Below are positions 1-7,645 of a stretch of 64,000 bases of DNA, one piece after another. The position numbers were made by a program, and so were the translations under genes. The notes beneath the pieces are model-generated. The model made no database searches, had not been told where the DNA came from, and was given only the letters and a program-made list of their open reading frames with translations. Source of the DNA: Ohessyouella blattaphilus (GTDB lineage: Bacteria > Bacillota > Clostridia > Lachnospirales > Lachnospiraceae); NCBI RefSeq assembly GCF_024721265.1, contig NZ_JAMXOC010000015.1, positions 1 through 64,000 of the forward strand. Direction: 5' to 3'. The number at the start of each line of letters is the position of its first letter. Position 1 is the first letter of the stretch.

Positions 1-53
1 GGTACGTACGGTGCTGTGAGAGGACGGCGGTTAGTCACCGCCTCCTACTCGAT
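1..53 (+). mobile_element. 3' end of a group II intron (end of domain V plus domain VI), 5' part outside the window
   Basis: The first bases match the 3' strand of a bacterial group II intron domain V (GTACGTACGGT). A complete domain VI-like hairpin follows: GAG-AGGA at about 18-24 pairs with TCCT-A-CTC at 43-50, leaving A47 bulged as the branch point, and the inner GGCGGT/ACCGCC stem closes it. The intron would end at CTCGAT (position 53), placing the bulged A seven bases from the 3' end, as is usual. The reverse transcriptase ORF must lie upstream of the window. The insertion is about 20 bases before the next start codon, in its 5' untranslated region. Identification is by remembered consensus and fold. 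Confidence 0.8.
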
Positions 54-74
54 ATGTAGGAGAATATAAAGGAT

Positions 75-1553
75 ATGTTACGAAAGTGTACAAAAAAGGA
101 TGAAAAGGCAATACTTGAGTATCTACAGGAAGATTACTGTTACAATTTATTAATGATTGCCGATGTCGTGAATTACGGGTTTGACAGTCGCGCCCAGCGA
201 ATCTACTGCCACGAAGCAGAAGGAAAGATGGCCGCGGTTTATCTCTGTTTTTATAAGACTCTTCATATTTACTCTCAAGCCAATCACGTCAACCGAGAAG
301 ATGTGGTTTCTTTGGTTGAAGAGTATTCACCGGATTACATTGTTGGTAAGGAGGCGCTTGTAAACGAATTGAGGCGTGGGCTAGTCGGCTTTGAACATTA
401 CCAAGAGGAGATTTATCTGTTGCAAAACGATAAGCGCCTAAAAGAGGGCTGCGAGGGCGTGGAGATGGTTAATGAAAAGGTTCTCGGAGAGATTGCGGAG
501 TTTATGAAAGGGGTAGACAAGGAGAAGAAGTTCTATACTTCGAAAAGGGTTATGAAGGAGCGTTACGAGTACGGTTTTACGAAGCATTATGTGTTCCGCT
601 GTGATGGTCAAATCGTGGCTCACGGCAACGTAGCTGCTAGTACGGATAGAATTGTTTTAATTGATAATGTTGCCGCTAAAAGTGGCTTTCGGGACTTGGA
701 GTATGGGGAGAAGATTATCAGCTGTATGGCACGGGAAGCAATGGCGAAAGGTCAGGAAGTCTGCTGCTTTCTCGATCAGAAGGCGGATAAAAAGCGTTAT
801 CAGGAATTAGGCTTTCAGTACTACGGCACCTGGGACCGGTTGGTGGCGAGAAGGCGTCCGCAAGAACGGGCCACTTACATCTCAATTTACAACTGGCTTC
901 GGGAGGACATCGTTTCGGGCATTTACCAGACAGATAGCTTAATGCCGTCAGAGAACGTTTTGTCGGAAAAATACAATGTCAGCCGCAACACCCTTAGACA
1001 AGCCTTGACGCTGCTTAATACGGAAGGTTATATTAGAAAGCAACAGGGAAAAGGCTCTATTGTCACCTACAATGCGAAGAAAAAGACGCGGTTTTATAAC
1101 TACCTTAAGGACGATGCCTTAGAAGAGGTGGTCAAGGTGGAGTATGAACTGGGGGAAGACGTCAGTACTTGGTGTCCTAGGAAGAGCTATATTGGGGAAG
1201 TGGACGGCGAAATTCTTTGTAGCCGCATCAGCTATTACGGCAAAGAAGAGCTTCTAGGCATGAGTTTTCTGCAAATTCCCGTACAGATTCTCCGGATTTA
1301 CGGAGTGGACTTAGAATCCCCCCAGGAGATTCGCGACTTTATTTCTAAGGGAATATACTATTTAGGCGCCGGTGCGGAACTGGTAATCGAGCCTTTTGAA
1401 GCCAGTGAACAAATTAGCGAACGCTTTGGGGTTCAAGCAGGAACCTCCCTTCTTAATATAGATCAAAAACTTTATGATGGGTGTCATCGTCTGTTAGGAA
1501 TTATTAGATACTATTTTCGCGGGGGCAAGTACCGAATTCATTACGAAAGATAA
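75..1553 (+). CDS. GNAT acetyltransferase-like / GntR-UTRA fusion transcriptional regulator
   Basis: The 492-residue protein has three parts. Residues 1 to about 260 look like a GNAT-type acetyltransferase region (RIVLIDNVAAKSGFRDLEYG, then KKRYQELGFQYYGTW near the end). Residues about 265-335 are a GntR winged helix (LMPSENVLSEKYNVSRNTLR, then GYIRKQQGKGS). The remainder resembles a UTRA ligand-binding domain. It should bind DNA as a dimer and respond to a small molecule; the ligand is unknown. The start ATG follows TAGGAG at a long spacing, and an in-frame stop at 57 rules out a longer protein. metF begins 17 bases downstream, so the two are probably co-transcribed. The GNAT assignment is weaker than the GntR/UTRA one. 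Confidence 0.8.
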   Translation: MLRKCTKKDEKAILEYLQEDYCYNLLMIADVVNYGFDSRAQRIYCHEAEGKMAAVYLCFYKTLHIYSQANHVNREDVVSLVEEYSPDYIVGKEALVNELRRGLVGFEHYQEEIYLLQNDKRLKEGCEGVEMVNEKVLGEIAEFMKGVDKEKKFYTSKRVMKERYEYGFTKHYVFRCDGQIVAHGNVAASTDRIVLIDNVAAKSGFRDLEYGEKIISCMAREAMAKGQEVCCFLDQKADKKRYQELGFQYYGTWDRLVARRRPQERATYISIYNWLREDIVSGIYQTDSLMPSENVLSEKYNVSRNTLRQALTLLNTEGYIRKQQGKGSIVTYNAKKKTRFYNYLKDDALEEVVKVEYELGEDVSTWCPRKSYIGEVDGEILCSRISYYGKEELLGMSFLQIPVQILRIYGVDLESPQEIRDFISKGIYYLGAGAELVIEPFEASEQISERFGVQAGTSLLNIDQKLYDGCHRLLGIIRYYFRGGKYRIHYER

Positions 1554-1570
1554 CGAGGAGAGAAGTAAAG

Positions 1571-2431
1571 ATGCGAATAGATGAGCTTTTTAAAAAGAAA
1601 AAACCGGTAGTTTCCTTTGAAGTCTTCCCGCCGAAGAAGGCTGAAGGTATGAAAAAGATGGAGGAGACGCTAGACATCTTAAGTGAGCTTGGACCGGATT
1701 TTATCAGTGTGACCTTTGGGGCTGGTGGTAGCTCCAACAATAATCGGACGATTGAACTGGCAAAAATGATTAAGGAACGTTCAGGAGTGTCGCCGGTGGT
1801 TCACCTAACTAGCCTTCACTACGACCGAGAGGAAATCGATGAGTTTGCCGAAGTTCTTAAAGAGAATGGTCTTGAGAATGTGTTGGCACTTAGAGGGGAT
1901 CAAAACCCGAACGTTAGAACTAAGACGGACTTTAAATACGCTTCGGATTTGACGGCATATCTAAAAGAAAAGAATTACTTCTGCATTGGTGGCGGTTGTT
2001 ATCCAGAGGTTCATCCAGAGGCGCAAGGACCGGAAGAGGATTTACTTAACCTAAAGAAAAAGGTAGAATCAGGGTGTGACTTTCTCGTATCTCAGCTCTT
2101 TTTTGATAACGATAATTTCATGGCGTTTAAAGAACAGGTGCGCGCAGAGGGAATTACGACCCCGATTACCGCCGGGATTATGCCGGCTACCAATAAAGCG
2201 GGCGTAGAGCGGATGGTTTCTCTATGCGGCGCTCAGTTTCCTGAACGTTTTCAGCGGATTGTGAACAAATACGAGAATAATAAAGAGGGGCTATTTGAGG
2301 CCGGGATTTATTATGCGATTTCTCAGGTGATTGACTTAATTGCCAGAGATGTGGAGGGGATTCATATCTACACCTTAAACAATCCGGTGATTGCCAGAAA
2401 GATTACCGAGGGTATTAAGTATTTGATTTAA
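1571..2431 (+). CDS. metF: methylenetetrahydrofolate reductase
   Basis: The 286-residue protein is full length for MetF. It reduces 5,10-methylene-THF to 5-methyl-THF with an FAD cofactor in the cytoplasm. Family signatures are visible: SFEVFPPK at about residue 15, VTFGAGGSS at about 50, LALRGDQNP at about 112, and DFLVSQLFFDN followed by AGIMPATN. It is preceded by a GAGGAGAG ribosome binding site. It may feed methionine synthesis or a methyl branch of one-carbon metabolism; no other Wood-Ljungdahl gene is in the window. The upstream GNAT-GntR gene could be its regulator, which is inference from spacing only. Confidence 0.95.
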   Translation: MRIDELFKKKKPVVSFEVFPPKKAEGMKKMEETLDILSELGPDFISVTFGAGGSSNNNRTIELAKMIKERSGVSPVVHLTSLHYDREEIDEFAEVLKENGLENVLALRGDQNPNVRTKTDFKYASDLTAYLKEKNYFCIGGGCYPEVHPEAQGPEEDLLNLKKKVESGCDFLVSQLFFDNDNFMAFKEQVRAEGITTPITAGIMPATNKAGVERMVSLCGAQFPERFQRIVNKYENNKEGLFEAGIYYAISQVIDLIARDVEGIHIYTLNNPVIARKITEGIKYLI

Positions 2432-2459
2432 TTATTTCTAGTCTAAGGGAGAAAGATAG

Positions 2460-2828
2460 ATGGTATCTATGGAAGAGTTTCGGGAGTACTTAGATGAAGC
2501 CTGCGAGCAGATTCCGGAGGAATATTATGGGGAATTAAACGGCGGTGTGCTACTCCGAGAAGAGGTGAAAATCCATCCAAAGAGCAATGGTGACGAGCTT
2601 AAAATAATGGGCGAGTACGTATATTCCCGAACCATGGGGAGGCTTATTTATATTTATTACGGCTCGTTTATTGCGGTTTATGGAGAGGCTTCTAAGGAGT
2701 TGTTAAAAAGAGAAATAAAGCATACGCTAGAGCATGAATTAACCCATCACCTGGAGTCTTTGGCCGGAGAAAAGGACCTGGAAATCGCTGACGAAATCCA
2801 GATCCATAGATATTTGGAAAGAAAGTAG
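2460..2828 (+). CDS. small zincin-like metallopeptidase-family protein
   Basis: The 122-residue cytoplasmic protein has an HExxH zinc motif near its C-terminus (EHELTHHLESLAG, about residues 97-109), with acidic residues downstream that could complete a metal site. Size and motif position resemble the small metallopeptidase-family proteins of Firmicutes (PF06262-like). No signal peptide or membrane segment is seen. It lies 28 bases after metF with its own AAGGGA ribosome binding site, so it probably belongs to the same transcript. Its substrate is unknown. Confidence 0.7.
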   Translation: MVSMEEFREYLDEACEQIPEEYYGELNGGVLLREEVKIHPKSNGDELKIMGEYVYSRTMGRLIYIYYGSFIAVYGEASKELLKREIKHTLEHELTHHLESLAGEKDLEIADEIQIHRYLERK

Positions 2829-2831
2829 TCT

Positions 2832-3617
2832 CTAGTCTAAGTAGAGGGTTCTAAGAGCAGACTTTGTATGGGCGTCAAGCTTTAGCCGGCGTTCGAGATA
2901 ATTATCGATACTGCCTTCAAGGTCAAGCATCGTATGTAGAGCGGCGGCGAGATACTCTTCGTCAACACCCATAAAGACTCTCATCGCTTCGATAGTGTCG
3001 TCGCCAGCGTTCATATCCTGGGCACTTTTTATCATGTGTTCCACTTCTGGCTGTAAGAATTCGCTAGTGGCCAGATAGTCTTCCATAATATCGTCAAGGG
3101 AGACGCCTAAAGTATAGAGGAGGATGGCGGTACCGATGCCTACTCTATCTTTACCAGCACTACAGTGCCAGAGATAGGCGCCGTTACTAGGCTTGGCTAG
3201 TAGGTGCAAAAATTCGCTGTATTTTGTGGCAGAGTAGTCACTTGTAATAATTTCTTTATAAAGGTTAGTCATCGACTCGTGAGCATCCTGGGCGGCGCTC
3301 AGGAGTTTTTTGTCGCTTTCTTCATCGTGAGTGATGCCAAGGGTCTCGTCTTTGATGATTTCTAAAGGTGTCGCTCTCACTAAGTTAAGAGCCGGGTCGG
3401 GACGTTCCCTTCGTTCCTTTTCTGTGCGAAAATCGATAATGTCCCGGAGGTTATAATCACCAGTTAAGAGCTCTTTGTCATCGTGGCCAAGAAAGTAGAG
3501 CTGGCCGCTGCGATAGAGCTGCTTGTGGCGGATACGACCGCCATCCTGGGTGGTAATACCACCAAGGTCTCTGGTGTTGTACACTTTTTGTAAGGGAATA
3601 CGTTTACTGATGTTCAT
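2832..3617 (-). CDS. tyrosine-protein phosphatase (Y_phosphatase3 family)
   Basis: The 261-residue protein carries the P-loop HCSAGKDRVGIG (about residues 150-161), the HCxxGKDR signature of the MptpB/LipA-type protein tyrosine and phosphoinositide phosphatases. The N-terminal YNTRDLGG motif and RSGQL are also typical of the family. No signal peptide is seen, so it is probably cytoplasmic. It is convergent with the zincin-like gene (three bases apart) and divergent from the HAD gene. The ribosome binding site AAGAGG precedes the ATG. Confidence 0.9.
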   Translation of the reverse strand: MNISKRIPLQKVYNTRDLGGITTQDGGRIRHKQLYRSGQLYFLGHDDKELLTGDYNLRDIIDFRTEKERRERPDPALNLVRATPLEIIKDETLGITHDEESDKKLLSAAQDAHESMTNLYKEIITSDYSATKYSEFLHLLAKPSNGAYLWHCSAGKDRVGIGTAILLYTLGVSLDDIMEDYLATSEFLQPEVEHMIKSAQDMNAGDDTIEAMRVFMGVDEEYLAAALHTMLDLEGSIDNYLERRLKLDAHTKSALRTLYLD

Positions 3618-3637
3618 TTTTAAAAACCTCTTTCTTG

Positions 3638-3653
3638 TGATATACTGTGGTTA
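3638..3653 (+). promoter_or_regulatory. candidate extended -10 promoter giving a leaderless mRNA
   Basis: TGATATACT fits an extended -10 element (TGN followed by TATACT at 3641-3646). The next ATG (3653) begins seven bases after it, where transcription would be expected to start. No Shine-Dalgarno sequence precedes that ATG. No good -35 box is visible. Confidence 0.4.
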
Positions 3654-4324
3654 TGATAAAAGCAATAGTATTTGATATGGATGGACTTCTTTTTGATTCG
3701 GAACGAATCGTCAAGCGGTCTTGGGATATCGCCGGCGAAGAACTAAATATGGGTAATCTAGGTGAACATATTTATCAGACCATCGGTCTTAATGTAAATG
3801 GACGCCGAGCGTATTTTGCCAAGGCTCTAGGGGACGATTTTCCTTTTGATGACTTTGCTGATAAAACGCGGATTGCTTTTGGTGAAATTGCGAGCCGTGA
3901 AGGGGTTCCTCTAAAAGCAGGCGCCCTAGAGCTTCTACAGTACGGAAAGAATCACGGACTTAAAATGGCCGTGGCTTCCTCCTCGCGCCGAGCCTATGGT
4001 GAAAATCTGCTTAAAAGTGGCGGCATTAGCGACTTCTTTTCGGTGATGGTCTTTGGCGATATGGTGAAAAAAGCCAAGCCGGATCCAGAGATCTATCAGC
4101 GTGCCTGCGCGCTTCTAAAGGTAGAAGTACGCCAGGCCATCGCCCTAGAAGACTCGCCAAATGGGATTCTCTCCGCTTACCGAGCAGGACTTGCGCCCAT
4201 TATGGTGCCTGATTTAGTAGAACCAAGTGAGGAAATCCGCCGCCTTACAGAAGCGGTACTCCCCTCTCTAGGAGAAGTCAAAGCTTATTTAGCGGCTGAA
4301 GCGGCAAGAAGCACCACACGGTAG
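3653..4324 (+). CDS. HAD-family phosphatase (beta-phosphoglucomutase / phosphoglycolate phosphatase-like)
   Basis: The 223-residue protein has the HAD motifs in order: motif I FDMDGLLFDSE, motif II VASSS, motif III lysine in KKAKPDP and motif IV LEDSPNG. The helical cap between motifs I and II places it in subfamily I with beta-phosphoglucomutase-like enzymes. The exact phospho-substrate cannot be deduced. I chose the ATG at 3653 over the GTG at 3647 because MIKAIVFDMDG is the normal N-terminus. Its 3' end overlaps the convergent methyltransferase gene by 36 bases. Confidence 0.9.
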   Translation: MIKAIVFDMDGLLFDSERIVKRSWDIAGEELNMGNLGEHIYQTIGLNVNGRRAYFAKALGDDFPFDDFADKTRIAFGEIASREGVPLKAGALELLQYGKNHGLKMAVASSSRRAYGENLLKSGGISDFFSVMVFGDMVKKAKPDPEIYQRACALLKVEVRQAIALEDSPNGILSAYRAGLAPIMVPDLVEPSEEIRRLTEAVLPSLGEVKAYLAAEAARSTTR

Positions 4325-5146
4325 GACGAGACCGGTGTCCGTTACCGGTAAGCCGATTTCATCGGCGGTAATCTGACCACCAAAGTCTTTTAGTTCGGTC
4401 GCTAGCATATAGGTAAGAACTGCTGGGGCTAAGCCGGTAGTATAGGAGTTAATCAGAAAGAAAAGGGGCTCTTTACTGAGAATTTTCCGACAGGCTTTAA
4501 TTAGAGGGTGAATGGCATCTTCGATTTTCCAGATTTCCCCTTTGGGTCCGCGGCCGTAAGAAGGCGGGTCCATGATAATGGCGTCGTAGGTATTTCCCCG
4601 CCGCTGTTCTCTTTCAACAAACTTAAGACAGTCATCTACGAGCCACCGAATCGGTTTATCAATAAGACCGGATGAGGTGGCGTTTTCTTTGGCCCAAGCA
4701 ACCATTCCTTTAGAAGCGTCCACGTGGGTTACGCTAGCTCCGGCAGCGGCAGCGGCTAGAGTAGCGCCTCCGGTGTAGGCAAACAAGTTAAGGACCCTTA
4801 TGCTACGGCCGCTCTTACGGATTTTCTCCCCAAACCAGTCCCAGTTGGTGGCTTGTTCGGGAAAAATTCCGGTGTGCTTAAAGTTAAAGGGCTTAAGGTT
4901 GAAGGTCAGTTCGCCGTAGTGAATCTGCCACTGTTCTGGCAAATCGATGAATTCCCACTCGCCGCCCCCCTTCTTACTGCGGTGGTAGTGGGCATTTATC
5001 TGTCCCCAGCGGGGATCGGTTTTCGGGGTGTTCCAAATCACCTGAGGATCGGGACGAATGAGGCGATAATCTCCAAACCGCTCTAGTTTTTCTCCATCGC
5101 TGCAATCTAGTACTTCATAATCTTTCCATTGATCGGCTAACCACAT
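4289..5146 (-). CDS. class I SAM-dependent RNA methyltransferase (RlmI/RlmK-like)
   Basis: The 285-residue protein contains the SAM-binding loop LNLFAYTGGATLAAA, the acidic HVDASKGMVAWAKEN strand and the catalytic MDPPSYGRGPKGE motif of RlmI-type rRNA cytosine methyltransferases. The usual N-terminal PUA domain is absent; the N-terminal 110 residues are instead a short beta-rich region, as in some Firmicute homologues. The target nucleotide is not predictable. The ATG has AAAGCGAG upstream. The stop end overlaps the HAD gene. Confidence 0.85.
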   Translation of the reverse strand: MWLADQWKDYEVLDCSDGEKLERFGDYRLIRPDPQVIWNTPKTDPRWGQINAHYHRSKKGGGEWEFIDLPEQWQIHYGELTFNLKPFNFKHTGIFPEQATNWDWFGEKIRKSGRSIRVLNLFAYTGGATLAAAAAGASVTHVDASKGMVAWAKENATSSGLIDKPIRWLVDDCLKFVEREQRRGNTYDAIIMDPPSYGRGPKGEIWKIEDAIHPLIKACRKILSKEPLFFLINSYTTGLAPAVLTYMLATELKDFGGQITADEIGLPVTDTGLVLPCGASCRFSR

Positions 5147-5320
5147 AATTTACTCGCTTTCTATTATTCACTAATTGCTATTAATATACCATAATCAGCG
5201 GGTGGGGGAAAGGTATAGAAATTATCTATAAGTGATGGATTCTATAAAAACCGTCTATTTGCCCTACTGTAGTTATGGATTTATTATGTAAATAAGGGTA
5301 ACTATTAAGGAGGTTTTTTG

Positions 5321-5989
5321 ATGTTTATCGATTTACATATGCACGAGCGGACCTTTTCGCCAGATAGCCATTTGCGTTTGGCAGAAATCGTTCGTCTTAG
5401 TAAAGAAAAAGGCTTAGACGGAATCTGTATTACCGATCACGATAATATGGGGCTTAAAGAGTATGCCAAGGCCTATTCTCGGGAGCAGAACTTTCCCATA
5501 TTCGTCGGGATTGAGTATTATTCTCTGGAAGGGGATATTGTGGCCTTTGGGCTTGACCGGTATCCCAAGAAGCGGGTGAGCGCCCAGGGGTTTATCGACC
5601 TGGTGAAGGCCCAGGGCGGGATCTGCTTTGGGGCTCATCCTTTTCGCGATAACAATCGGGGGCTAGAAGAACACTTGCTGAGGGTAAATGGTCTTGACGG
5701 TATTGAAGTTCTCAATGGCAGTACGTCATATGAAGCGTGTAAAAAAGCCGAAGCCTATGCTAGGTATTTAAAGCTTACCCCAGTGGGCTCGAGTGATTGC
5801 CACACAACCGAAAAGGTGGGAGTCTTTGCCACGTATTTTCCTGAGCAGGTGAAAACGATGGCGGACTTTATCAGGGTCTTTAAAGAGGGGAATTTGCAAC
5901 CGGCCTATTACGACGGTGAGCGGTACGTAAAGGCGATAAATACTAATTTACCTTTCAAACAATCAGTGATAGAATATATCTATAATTAA
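5321..5989 (+). CDS. PHP-domain metal-dependent phosphoesterase
   Basis: The 222-residue protein shows PHP metal ligands: DLHMHE at the N-terminus, TDHDN at about residue 41, GAHPFRDNNRG in the middle and GSSDCH near the C-terminus. Such proteins hydrolyse phosphoesters using a metal centre; the substrate is unknown. The ATG at 5321 follows AAGGAGG at ideal spacing, better than the in-frame TTG three bases earlier. yedF begins 16 bases downstream, so it appears to be the first gene of the selenium island transcript. Confidence 0.88.
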   Translation: MFIDLHMHERTFSPDSHLRLAEIVRLSKEKGLDGICITDHDNMGLKEYAKAYSREQNFPIFVGIEYYSLEGDIVAFGLDRYPKKRVSAQGFIDLVKAQGGICFGAHPFRDNNRGLEEHLLRVNGLDGIEVLNGSTSYEACKKAEAYARYLKLTPVGSSDCHTTEKVGVFATYFPEQVKTMADFIRVFKEGNLQPAYYDGERYVKAINTNLPFKQSVIEYIYN

Positions 5990-6005
5990 ACTAGGAGGTA
6001 TAAGG

Positions 6006-6587
6006 ATGATTACGGTAGATGCCAGGGGATTTGCTTGTCCAGAGCCCGTTATTAGAACGAAGAAGGCGCTAGACGTGGCCGGTACAGACGAGGTAGTAGA
6101 GGTTCTCGTTGACAATGAGATTTCCTTAGCCAATGTTAGTAAATTTGGTAATGACGCTGGGGCTAAGGTGACCACGAAGAAAGTAGGTGACGGTCATTTT
6201 CGGGTGCTTTTAGAGTTAGGCGAAAGCAGAAGCTCACAAAAGGAGACCGATCAGAGGACCATAGCGGTGATCGACTCGGAGACGATGGGTGAAGGGAGCG
6301 AAGAGCTAGGAAAAGTCCTGATGAAAGGGTTCGTTTACGCCCTTAGCCAATTAGACGTGCTACCAGATAAAGTGCTTTTCTATAATGGCGGTGCTAAGCT
6401 TACGTGTACGGGTAGCGATTCTTTAGAAGATCTACAGTATATGGAAGGGGAGGGCGTAGAGATTATGACTTGCGGCACCTGCCTTGATTTTTTCAAGCTT
6501 AAAGAAGAGCTAAGTGTGGGCCAGGTTACCAATATGTATAGCATTGTGGAGGCGATGAATAGCGCTGACCATATTATGAAACCGTAA
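6006..6587 (+). CDS. yedF: sulfurtransferase-like selenium metabolism protein YedF
   Basis: The 193-residue protein has an N-terminal TusA-like domain (DARGFACPEPVIRTKKAL, with the CPxP cysteine) and a C-terminal DsrE-like region ending in the cysteine pair of MTCGTCLDFF. This architecture is the YedF family that co-occurs with selenium genes. It probably carries or relays a persulfide or perselenide in the cytoplasm. The role in selenium delivery is inferred from genome context. AGGAGGT precedes the start, and selD follows by 11 bases. Confidence 0.92.
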   Translation: MITVDARGFACPEPVIRTKKALDVAGTDEVVEVLVDNEISLANVSKFGNDAGAKVTTKKVGDGHFRVLLELGESRSSQKETDQRTIAVIDSETMGEGSEELGKVLMKGFVYALSQLDVLPDKVLFYNGGAKLTCTGSDSLEDLQYMEGEGVEIMTCGTCLDFFKLKEELSVGQVTNMYSIVEAMNSADHIMKP

Positions 6588-6598
6588 GGAGATAAATT

Positions 6599-7636
6599 GT
6601 GGAAAAGATTAGATTGACATCACTTAGTAAGACCGCTGGCTGAGCTGCCAAATTTGGTCCAGAGACCCTCGCTCAGGTGCTGAGCGAGTTACCGGGATTT
6701 ACCGATCCCAATTTAATCGTGGGCATTGAGACTTCAGACGATGCGGCGATTTATAAAATCAATGACGAAGTAGCGATGATTCAGACTTTGGATTTTTTCA
6801 CCCCGATTGTGGATGATCCTTATATGTTTGGTCAGATTGCCGCAGCCAATTCTTTAAGCGATGTCTGGGCAATGGGCGGCGACCCGAAGGTGGCCCTCAA
6901 TATTGTGGCTTTTCCGGCCTGTCTTGATGTGGCGATTTTAGGAGAAATCTTAAAAGGCGGGGCCGATAAGGTGAAAGAAGCGGGTGCTGTCTTAGTGGGC
7001 GGTCACACGATACAAGACGATGAGCCTAAGTACGGCTTAAGCGTGTCAGGATTCGTCCATCCAGATAAGATTTTTAAAAACTATGGCTGCCAGGCGGGGG
7101 ATGCTTTGATTCTCACGAAGCAAATCGGTAGTGGAATTATCAATACGGCTATTAAAGGCGAGATTGCTTCGGAGCAGGCGATAACAGAGGCTCAGGAGAC
7201 GATGGCAGCTCTGAATAAGAAGGCCAAAGAAGTGGCAGCAAAGTACCAGGTGTCGGCTTGCACGGATATCACCGGGTTTGGGCTCTTAGGCCACTGCGCG
7301 GAGATGGCGGGAGCCAGTAACGTAACGTTTTCCCTGACGGCTCAGGATATTCCTTTGATGGCAGAAGCTGCAAGTTATGCCAAAATGGGCTTTATCCCTG
7401 CCGGTGCCTATAAGAATCGTGAGTTTACCAGGAATCAAGTGGATGCGGGTGACTTACCGGAGTATTATTTGGATCTCTTTTACGATCCCCAGACTTCAGG
7501 AGGCTTGCTTTTAAGCGTTCCCGGGGCGCAAAAAGAAGCGCTGATGAGCGATTTGCTAGGGGCAGGCCTTTCCACGAAGGTGGCGGTGATTGGCGAGGTT
7601 CAGGATAAGCAGGAGAAGTTGATAAATTTGAGGTAA
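6599..7636 (+). CDS. selD: selenide, water dikinase SelD, selenocysteine-containing
   Basis: SelD makes selenophosphate from selenide and ATP for SelA. The frame begins at GTG 6599 (AAGGAG seven bases upstream) and reads [14 protein letters not shown], then TGA at 6641-6643, then [11 protein letters not shown]. This continues without interruption into the SelD body ([36 protein letters not shown]). TGA falls exactly at the catalytic Cys/Sec position (residue 15), so it encodes selenocysteine. Total length is 345 residues, normal for SelD. A conventional gene caller would start it falsely at 6677. Neighbours selA and selB support the reading. Confidence 0.95.
6641..6688 (+). promoter_or_regulatory. 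bacterial SECIS element of selD
   Basis: Directly after the TGA (6641-6643) there are two stackable hairpins. GGTC-CAGA-GACC spans 6656-6667, and CTCGCTCAG-GTG-CTGAGCGAG spans 6668-6688. Bacterial SECIS hairpins sit just downstream of UGA within the coding region and bind SelB. The exact SelB-contacting loop cannot be fixed by eye. Confidence 0.7.
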
Positions 7637-7645
7637 AAGGTTGGT

